NCBI GenBank assembly: GCA_016287975.1
Contig: JAEEXV010000137.1
Span: 1-20,288, forward strand
Source: Lentisphaeria bacterium
GTDB lineage: Bacteria > Verrucomicrobiota > Lentisphaeria > Oligosphaerales > Oligosphaeraceae
Length of the DNA stretch: 20,288 nt
Direction of reading: 5' to 3'
The notes under the pieces are model-generated. The model had not been told where the DNA came from. It saw only the letters and a list, made by a program, of their open reading frames with translations, and searched no databases. Below, piece by piece: positions 14,325 to 20,288 of this stretch (its first letter is position 1; each line of letters opens with the position of its first letter). The position numbers were made by a program, and so were the translations under genes.

Positions 14325-16837
14325 GGCTTGTGCAGAATGTTTGGCTGGGGACCGTGGTGCTGGCGGTGGCGATGGCGGCTGGCGGCGCGCTCATGGGCGC
14401 GCCGAGGCTGGATGCGTTCACCGTGCGCGGCGGCGGCAATACGATGCTGGCCACCGGAGGTTCGCTGGGGCAGGCGAACTACGCGGTGTCGAATCCAGAC
14501 GCCGTGGCGGCCGAGGTCACCCTCGTGGCGAATCCACGCGGCGCCGAGAGCGACGGAGCGGTGCGCTATTCGCGGCGCTTCACGGTGCCGCCGAAGAGCC
14601 GCGTGAACGGCAGCTTCGAACTGACGCTGGCCCAGGCGCGCGACTACGAGGGGAAGCTCATCTGGCATTCCCGCAGCGGCGACCGCGAGGCGGGCCACGA
14701 GGTCGCGCTCCTCGCGAAGCGGCAGCATGAGGGCGGCGGCTCGACCTCGCTGTCCGTGTTCTTCGGGGTGGTGGCGCAGCTGGGCTTCGGCACCGATGAG
14801 AAGAGCCCTGGCAGCCTGCGCGTCGGCTCGGAGCATGCGCGCCAGGTGGAGGCCGATGTCGCCTTCACGAGTTTCAGCTCCGAACTGCCGTCCCGCGCGG
14901 TCGGCTACGCGAACCTGCTCGGGCTCTTCCTGTGGAGCGCGGACTTCGCCTCGGCGACGCCGGAGCAGCTGGGGGCGCTCCGCGACTACGTGCGCGGCGG
15001 CGGCTGCGCCATCGTCTGCGGACGCAAACCGAGTTTCCAGCTGCGGCGGAGCGTCCTCGCCGACTTCCTGCCAGTCGCGGTGCCCGACGCGCCCCCGCAC
15101 TTCCTGGAGGACGGGAACGCGCTGCGCCGCCTGTGGGGCGGCAAGCCGAGGAAGTATCCCCTGCGCAATGCCTTCGGCGAGCCGTTGCCGGGCAGCGAGC
15201 GCGAATACGCCCTGGCGGTGGCGGAGGCGCTGCCCGAGGCGACGGTGCTGGCGGAGATGGACGGGATGCCGATGATCGCGATGCGGCGCCTGGGCCTGGG
15301 CACGGTGCTGTGGCTCGCCTTCGACCCGCTCCTGCTGGCCGAGCGCGAGGTTGACCTGCGCCCCGTCCTCAACAACTTCTTCCTGCGCCACTGCAACTTC
15401 ACGCCCCCCGACGCGCGCCGCGACGCGGCCAGGGAACTGGACGGCTTGCGGCAGCAGCTGCTGGGCTACCGCATCCCGCCGTTCCGCACTTTGGGATGGT
15501 ATCTCTTCTGCTACGTGGCCCTCGGGGCGGCCTGCCTGGTCGCGGGCTGGAAACTGCGCCATCCCGCAGTCGGCTGGGGCGCGGCCACCGTGCTGGCCCT
15601 CGTCTTGACTGGAGTCATCCTGGTGCACGCGCGGCGGCTGACCGCAGGGCAGCCCGCGCGAAGCCTCTCCCGCGTCGAAGTGCGCGTCTGGGACGGCGCG
15701 TTCGGCCCCGCCGCCTCGTATGCCTATCTCGTCAGCCGCGAGGATTCGCGCGCCACCGCCGACGGACGCCTCTCGCAGTGCTTCTTCCTCTCGGACGGGC
15801 CTGCCAGGCCGAAGGACGACAAGAGCGTCGGGCATTTCGAAGGGATGCTGCTGCCCCTCGAAAGCGCTGGCAGGCGCATCGGCATCCCAGGGATGAGGCT
15901 GCAGCAGAACCGCCCGCGCCCCGTGGCGTGGAAGGAGAGCACGGACGACTATGGCGCGCAGGAACGCCCCGAGGCGCTGCCCGCGGTTGCGGTGACGGCG
16001 GAGGGCGCGCTTGAATGGAAGGAGTGGGCGATTCCCGAGGCGCTCCGCCCCGCCAGCCGCGCCATGCTGGTGATGCCTGGCGCCATCCTGCCGCTCGCGA
16101 ACCGCGCGGACGCGGTGACGGGAATGGACTCCAGCCGCGTCGAGACCGACACCGTCTTCGTCGCCGCGCGCGCCTATCTGGAGGCGCTGGAACTGCGCAC
16201 GCCCGCGCTGGCGCTGGTGCAGGTGGCGGCGGGCGCGCCCCCCGACAAGCTGGCCTTCAAGGCGGACGGCGGGGAGTTCTCGTGCTACACCTACCGCATG
16301 ACGCTGGTGCCCGTGCGGGTGGAGTGGCCCGCCTCAGGCCCTGTCGTCATCCCGCCCGAATTGACGTGGTTCGGCGTGCCGCGCGTCTCCACGCTCGCCC
16401 GCGTCTTCCGCAATGGCGCCATCGGCGAGGTCAGCGTGGAGAACAACGCCTTCCTCGAAAGCGCGCTGCAAGTCGACTTCTACCCGTTCGTGCCCGCCGC
16501 CGCCAAGGCCCCCGCCAAGGTGCGCTTCCTGCCGCGGCTGGACACCTCGTCGCTGGAAGGCGACATCGTGCTGAAGACGGGCAGTGCCGACCCCGTCCGT
16601 CGGGACGCGGGCACGGGCGCCGTCGAATACGAGGCGGCGCCAGGCGCGGCGGAGCCCTTCGCGGACTACAATCCGCTGTTCCGCCGCATCCCGTTGCGCG
16701 CGGTCTACGAGGCGCGCGGCGCGGCGCCTGGCGGGGCGCAGGCGGCGCCGACGAACGAGGAGGCCGCAGTGCGCAACCGCCAGAACGCGTGGTCGATGCG
16801 CGCGCTGAACGCCGCCATCACCTTCGCCCGCCCGTAG
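14321..16837 (+). CDS. Membrane protein with GATase-like domain, ABC-operon partner
   Basis: 838 residues starting at ATG 14321, coupled to the previous gene through ATGA, with AAAAGGAGG ending 10 bases upstream. An N-terminal signal or anchor spans residues 7-26. A beta-rich domain runs to about 185. Residues about 195-345 resemble a class I glutamine-amidotransferase-like fold (LFLWSADFASATPEQLGALRDY, then VRGGGCAIVCGRKP, then LGLGTVLWLAFDPL), with no catalytic Cys-His-Glu set visible. Two transmembrane helices follow (391-410, 417-436), then a large, mostly beta C-terminal region (about 440-838) that is probably extracytoplasmic. Proteins of this general layout occur beside ABC-2 transporters in PVC bacteria. 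I do not recognise a named family. It probably gates or supports the transporter encoded next, 58 bases downstream. Confidence 0.7.
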   Translation: MRLVQNVWLGTVVLAVAMAAGGALMGAPRLDAFTVRGGGNTMLATGGSLGQANYAVSNPDAVAAEVTLVANPRGAESDGAVRYSRRFTVPPKSRVNGSFELTLAQARDYEGKLIWHSRSGDREAGHEVALLAKRQHEGGGSTSLSVFFGVVAQLGFGTDEKSPGSLRVGSEHARQVEADVAFTSFSSELPSRAVGYANLLGLFLWSADFASATPEQLGALRDYVRGGGCAIVCGRKPSFQLRRSVLADFLPVAVPDAPPHFLEDGNALRRLWGGKPRKYPLRNAFGEPLPGSEREYALAVAEALPEATVLAEMDGMPMIAMRRLGLGTVLWLAFDPLLLAEREVDLRPVLNNFFLRHCNFTPPDARRDAARELDGLRQQLLGYRIPPFRTLGWYLFCYVALGAACLVAGWKLRHPAVGWGAATVLALVLTGVILVHARRLTAGQPARSLSRVEVRVWDGAFGPAASYAYLVSREDSRATADGRLSQCFFLSDGPARPKDDKSVGHFEGMLLPLESAGRRIGIPGMRLQQNRPRPVAWKESTDDYGAQERPEALPAVAVTAEGALEWKEWAIPEALRPASRAMLVMPGAILPLANRADAVTGMDSSRVETDTVFVAARAYLEALELRTPALALVQVAAGAPPDKLAFKADGGEFSCYTYRMTLVPVRVEWPASGPVVIPPELTWFGVPRVSTLARVFRNGAIGEVSVENNAFLESALQVDFYPFVPAAAKAPAKVRFLPRLDTSSLEGDIVLKTGSADPVRRDAGTGAVEYEAAPGAAEPFADYNPLFRRIPLRAVYEARGAAPGGAQAAPTNEEAAVRNRQNAWSMRALNAAITFARP

Positions 16838-16895
16838 CGCTTCCCCCGCGCTTGATTTTCCCTGTCGAACCCCCGATTCTACCCATAGAGGAACC

Positions 16896-17837
16896 ATGTC
16901 AAACAACAGCATGATCCGGATTGAGAACCTGACCCGCGACTTCGGCGGCGGGCGCGGCCTGCATGGCCTGAACCTGGAGATCCCCGCAGGCAAGATCTTC
17001 GGCTACATCGGGCCGAACGGCGCAGGCAAGACGACGACGATCAAGATCCTGTGCAGCCTCTACCGCCCCACCGAGGGGCGCGCCTTCATCGACGGCATCG
17101 AGGTGCTGCCGAAGAACGCCGCGAAGATCAAGCAGATCGTCGGCTACATGCCAGACAACTTCGGGGTCTATGACCAGATGAGCGTCTGGGAATACCTGGA
17201 CTTCTTCTGCGCGGCCTACCACATCCCCGCCAAGCAGCGCGAGAGCCGCATCCGCATGGTGTTGCAGCTGACCAATTCGCTGCACATGATCGACTACCAG
17301 GTCGCCTCGCTCTCCAAGGGCATGACCCAGCGCATCGGCCTGGCCAAGACCCTGCTGCACGACCCCAAGGTGCTGATCCTCGACGAGCCCGCCTCGGGCC
17401 TCGACCCCCTGGCGCGCATCGAGATGCGCCAGACCATCGCGCGCCTGCGCGACATGGGCAAGACCATCATGCTCTCCAGCCACATCCTCCCCGAGCTGGC
17501 GGGCGTCTGCGACCTCATCGGAATCCTCGAGAAGGGGCGGCTGCTGGCCTTCGGCACCGTCGAGGAGGTCACCCGCAAGGTGCAGGAGCAGCTGAAACTC
17601 GCGGTCGTCTGCGAGAACGAGGCGGCGGCGGCGGCGGCGATGAAGGTGATGGGCGCCTTCCAGGGCGTCGAGGCACCTGCGCAGCACGCCAACGAAGTCC
17701 ATTGCGTCTACGGCGGCAGCCGCGGGGCGCTCCCCGATCTGCTCGCGCAGCTGGTCGGGCAGGGCATCCGCGTCGTCGAGTTCCGCGAGGACCAGGCCGA
17801 CCTCGAACAGGTCTTCCTCTCCGTCACCCACCACTGA
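16896..17837 (+). CDS. ABC transporter ATP-binding protein (ABC-2 exporter type)
   Basis: 313 residues. Walker A GPNGAGKT (39-46), Q-loop region GYMPDNFGVYDQMSVWEYL, signature LSKGM (139-143) in place of LSGGQ, Walker B VLILDE (159-164), D-loop SGLDP and H-loop H196 (SSHILPEL). The signature variant LSKGM is usual for ATPases of ABC-2/gliding-type exporters. A C-terminal extension of about 90 residues after the ATPase core matches this class. It is cytosolic and drives the permease that follows 15 bases later. A GAGGA sequence sits just before ATG 16896. Confidence 0.93.
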   Translation: MSNNSMIRIENLTRDFGGGRGLHGLNLEIPAGKIFGYIGPNGAGKTTTIKILCSLYRPTEGRAFIDGIEVLPKNAAKIKQIVGYMPDNFGVYDQMSVWEYLDFFCAAYHIPAKQRESRIRMVLQLTNSLHMIDYQVASLSKGMTQRIGLAKTLLHDPKVLILDEPASGLDPLARIEMRQTIARLRDMGKTIMLSSHILPELAGVCDLIGILEKGRLLAFGTVEEVTRKVQEQLKLAVVCENEAAAAAAMKVMGAFQGVEAPAQHANEVHCVYGGSRGALPDLLAQLVGQGIRVVEFREDQADLEQVFLSVTHH

Positions 17838-17852
17838 CAGTGCTGAACCATC

Positions 17853-19628
17853 ATGGCTGATCTGGTGCACAATCCCATTCTGCGTCGAGAGTTCATCTGC
17901 GGCATCCGCCGCCCCGTCACGGCGGTGCTGGCGGCGCTGACCGTGCTGGTGCTCGGCGTCGTCATCTATCTGCTGTGGCCCCGCAGCGGCGTCATCTCCG
18001 AGGCGAACAGCAATGAGCTCTTCACGATCTTCATGGGGACGGAACTGACCTTGATGACGCTCCTGACGGCGGGCTTCACGGCCAGCGCGATCACCTCCGA
18101 GCGCGAGCGCAACACCTTCCCGATGCTGCAGACGAGCCTGCTGTCGCCCGCGGAGATCCTGCTGGGCAAGCTCTTCGGCACGCTGGGGGTGCCGTTCGTG
18201 CTGTTCCTGATCTCGGTGCCCGTCACGGCGCTGTGCGCGCTTTCGGGCGGCATCAGCTTCGGGACGCTGGGCCGCGCGGTGAGCGTGGTCGCGGTCTCGG
18301 CGCTCGTGTACGGGCTGCTGGGGCTGGCGATGAGTTCGCTGTGCCGCCGCAGCTACGTCTCGCTGCTGGGGACCTACCTGGGCATCGTGGTGCTGGCGGG
18401 GGCGACGTGGCTGCCGTCGGTCATGATCCCGATCCCTGAACTGCAGGGGGTCTTCCTGAAACTGCGCGCGCTCTCGCCCTACGAGGCGCTCTTCGCGCTG
18501 CAGTTCGCGGAGAGCTACGAGAACGCGGTCACGGGCGCCAGCGCGACGGGCGTCTACCCGTTCTTCATGATCTGCATGGCGGTGCTGGGCGTCGTCTTCT
18601 TCGTGGTCTTCGCCAAATGGCTCTACGCGCCGCCGAACTTCGGCAAGCACTCCACGGTGGAGCGCTACACGGACACCAAGACGATGCTGAAGCGCAAGCT
18701 GGGCTGGCCCTTCTACCTGATCGACCCGCTGCGCCGCAAGAAGCCCATCGCGCTCTACCGCAACCCCGTCTTCGTCGCCGAGATGCGCAGCAAGATCTTC
18801 GGCAACCCGAAGTTCATCATCCGCGCGCTCTCGGGGTGCATCTGCCTGTCGCTGGTGATGCTCTTCCTGGTCACGCTCCAGATCGGCGACATCGAGATGG
18901 ACAAGATTCGCGCGGCGGCCATCATCTTCCAGATCGGCCTGGTGGCGCTGCTGGCGCCGACGGTCGCGAGCAGCAGCATCACCGACGAGATCACGGGCAA
19001 CACGCTCCTGCTCCTGCGGCTGACGCCGCTGTCGCCGTTCCGCGTGATCCTGGGCAAGTTCAAGGCGGCGCTCCTGTATGTGGTGATTTTCCTGCTGAGC
19101 AGCCTGCCAGTCTTCCTGGCGCTGGTCTTCCTGGAGAACAACACCACTCCCGACTTCGGGAACTGCTGGCCGAAGTCCTTCTCAGGCGAGGATCTGCGCG
19201 CTGCGTGGGAGGGGATCCAGACGGTCGGGCACACCTACTGGCGGGTGCTGGCGTGGTGCGGCGTGCTCCTGACGACCTGCCTGGTGCTCATCTCGGGCGG
19301 GCTGTGCGCGTCGAGTTTCGCGAAGGACACGGGCATGGCGACCGCCATCTCGTACGGCTTCGCGCTGCTGCTGACGGTGGGCTCGCTGGTGGTGCTGCTC
19401 TTCGGGAGCCGCATCAGCCTCGGCGTGCAGGCCGCCTCCCTGATGTTCAACCCCTTCGTGGCGGCGCTGGAAATCACGCTGGAGCATTCGCCGACCTCGC
19501 GGCTCGACCATCTGATCTGGGGGAACCGCCTCTGGGTCAACCACCTGCTCATCTTCGGCGGGCTGACCGTCGTGCTGCTTGGAATCGCGGCCTTCAGGCT
19601 CAACCGACTCTTCAAGGAACGGAAATAA
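17853..19628 (+). CDS. ABC-2 family permease with internal duplication
   Basis: 591 residues with many hydrophobic segments (first-half clusters near 21-43, 60-80, 110-132, 143-162, 170-192, 235-255; a similar set in the second half, 324-590). The two halves are repeats: NPILRREF at 7-14 matches NPVFVAEM at 304-311, and AITSERERNT...LLSPAEILLGK (79-106) matches SITDEITGNT...LSPFRVILGK (375-402), both with an offset of 296-297 residues. ABC-2 permeases normally have six helices and dimerise, so this is a covalent pair served by the single ATPase just upstream. The second half carries an extra soluble loop (about 432-460). It probably exports a lipid, glycan or peptide; the substrate is unknown. 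No clear Shine-Dalgarno. Confidence 0.88.
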   Translation: MADLVHNPILRREFICGIRRPVTAVLAALTVLVLGVVIYLLWPRSGVISEANSNELFTIFMGTELTLMTLLTAGFTASAITSERERNTFPMLQTSLLSPAEILLGKLFGTLGVPFVLFLISVPVTALCALSGGISFGTLGRAVSVVAVSALVYGLLGLAMSSLCRRSYVSLLGTYLGIVVLAGATWLPSVMIPIPELQGVFLKLRALSPYEALFALQFAESYENAVTGASATGVYPFFMICMAVLGVVFFVVFAKWLYAPPNFGKHSTVERYTDTKTMLKRKLGWPFYLIDPLRRKKPIALYRNPVFVAEMRSKIFGNPKFIIRALSGCICLSLVMLFLVTLQIGDIEMDKIRAAAIIFQIGLVALLAPTVASSSITDEITGNTLLLLRLTPLSPFRVILGKFKAALLYVVIFLLSSLPVFLALVFLENNTTPDFGNCWPKSFSGEDLRAAWEGIQTVGHTYWRVLAWCGVLLTTCLVLISGGLCASSFAKDTGMATAISYGFALLLTVGSLVVLLFGSRISLGVQAASLMFNPFVAALEITLEHSPTSRLDHLIWGNRLWVNHLLIFGGLTVVLLGIAAFRLNRLFKERK

Positions 19629-19634
19629 TCTCCC

Positions 19635-20288
19635 ATGAACAGTCTTCTCGTCTCCTCCGTCGTTCTTTTCCCGCTGTGGCTCCAGATGTGGGACCGCGGC
19701 CCGCTGACCGCCTCGGACATGAACCCGAAGGCGCCGAACACGCTGACGGCCGTCCAGGCGTCCTCGCTGCGCACCGTCTATCCAGGGCTCTCGTCGAACG
19801 AGGCGGGGCTGCTGGCCGCCAGGCTGGCGAAGAGCGGCGTGCCCGAGGCGGGGAAGATGCTCGCGGAGTGGCTGGCGGCGGAGCAGGAGCCGCAGACGCA
19901 GGCCGCGCTGCTGCGCCAGTTGTGGCGGAAGGAGGGGCGCGATTTGATGGGGAAGGCGGGCGTGCCGCTGCCGCTGGAGCGCCTGAAGGAGCTGGCGCGC
20001 GTGGATTCGCCCGCCTGCGTCGAGGCGGCCGCGCTGTACGCCGTGCAGAAGGGCGGCGACGGATCGCTTCTCAAGGCGTGCCTGGCCTCCCCCTCCGCCG
20101 ATGTGCAGCGCCGCGTCTGGGAGCTGGTCGCGGCGGAACCCGCCGTGCGCGGCGGCGTCACGGTGGCGGACTGCCTGCAGGAGCGCGGCAATGCGTCGGT
20201 GGCGGTGCAGGCCGCCGCGCTCAAGGCGGCGATCGCACTGGCCGACGGAAACGAGGCGCCGCTCGCCGAATGGCTGGACGCGACCTCC
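19635..20288 (+). CDS. Helical-repeat (HEAT-like) protein, cut by window end
   Basis: Reading from ATG 19635 the frame is open for 218 codons to the window edge. It starts with a short hydrophobic stretch (MNSLLVSSVVLFPLWLQMW) that may be a signal or anchor. The rest is Ala/Leu-rich amphipathic helices of 30-40 residues (EAGLLAARLAKSGVPEAGKM, PACVEAAALYAVQKGGDGSL, SVAVQAAALKAAIALADGNE) that look like HEAT or TPR-type repeats. It begins six bases after the permease stop, so it belongs to the operon. The 3' end, true length and any C-terminal domain are outside the window. Confidence 0.7.
   Translation, partial: MNSLLVSSVVLFPLWLQMWDRGPLTASDMNPKAPNTLTAVQASSLRTVYPGLSSNEAGLLAARLAKSGVPEAGKMLAEWLAAEQEPQTQAALLRQLWRKEGRDLMGKAGVPLPLERLKELARVDSPACVEAAALYAVQKGGDGSLLKACLASPSADVQRRVWELVAAEPAVRGGVTVADCLQERGNASVAVQAAALKAAIALADGNEAPLAEWLDATS

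Noticed and set aside
16899..18650. A 583-codon minus-strand open frame opposite the ABC genes
   Set aside because: Arg/Asp/His-rich shadow of a strongly conserved ATPase and permease.

Overview
The window is GC-rich bacterial chromosome. It most resembles the PVC superphylum, probably Lentisphaerota (Victivallis-like). The evidence is the mix of genes: a DUF1559-type pseudopilin with a [20 protein letters not shown] start and an H-x9-DG C-terminus, a LacI-family regulator, uncommon glycoside-hydrolase-like proteins, BNR/sialidase-like and GH29-like proteins, and an RpiB-serine hydroxymethyltransferase fusion. This assignment comes from recognised protein families, not from a database search.

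Layout. (1) 1-234 holds a 9-bp tandem array and a GC-rich hairpin. (2) 235-2671 (+) is a two-gene unit: a GT4 glycosyltransferase and a sialidase-like beta-propeller protein. It converges, across a perfect hairpin, on (3) 2700-9410 (-), a carbohydrate block. In transcription order this is LacI regulator, pseudopilin-like protein, secreted CBM9/GH42-like protein, then a second GH42-like protein with its own probable promoter. The regulator has a textbook sigma70 promoter with a LacI-type operator on the predicted transcription start. (4) 9520-10168 is a broken ftsW whose middle part is inverted relative to its flanks. (5) 10173-11093 (-) is an atypical SDR/epimerase. (6) 11373-13094 (+) is the RpiB-GlyA fusion, followed by a second 9-bp array. 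(7) 13284 to the right edge (+) is a tight operon: a GH29-like protein lacking the usual nucleophile, a membrane protein with a GATase-like domain, an ABC ATPase, an internally duplicated ABC-2 permease, and a helical-repeat protein cut by the window end.

How the genes may work together. The minus-strand block looks like a regulated glycan-use cassette: a sugar-responsive repressor controls a cell-surface pseudopilin-like protein and a secreted glycosidase-like protein. The plus-strand operon at the right looks like an ABC-2 export or envelope-remodelling system of unknown substrate. It is the best candidate here for an undescribed system. The fusion enzyme links the pentose phosphate pathway to serine/glycine one-carbon metabolism. 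Very long open frames on the opposite strand are common because of the base composition, and I treat them as shadows.
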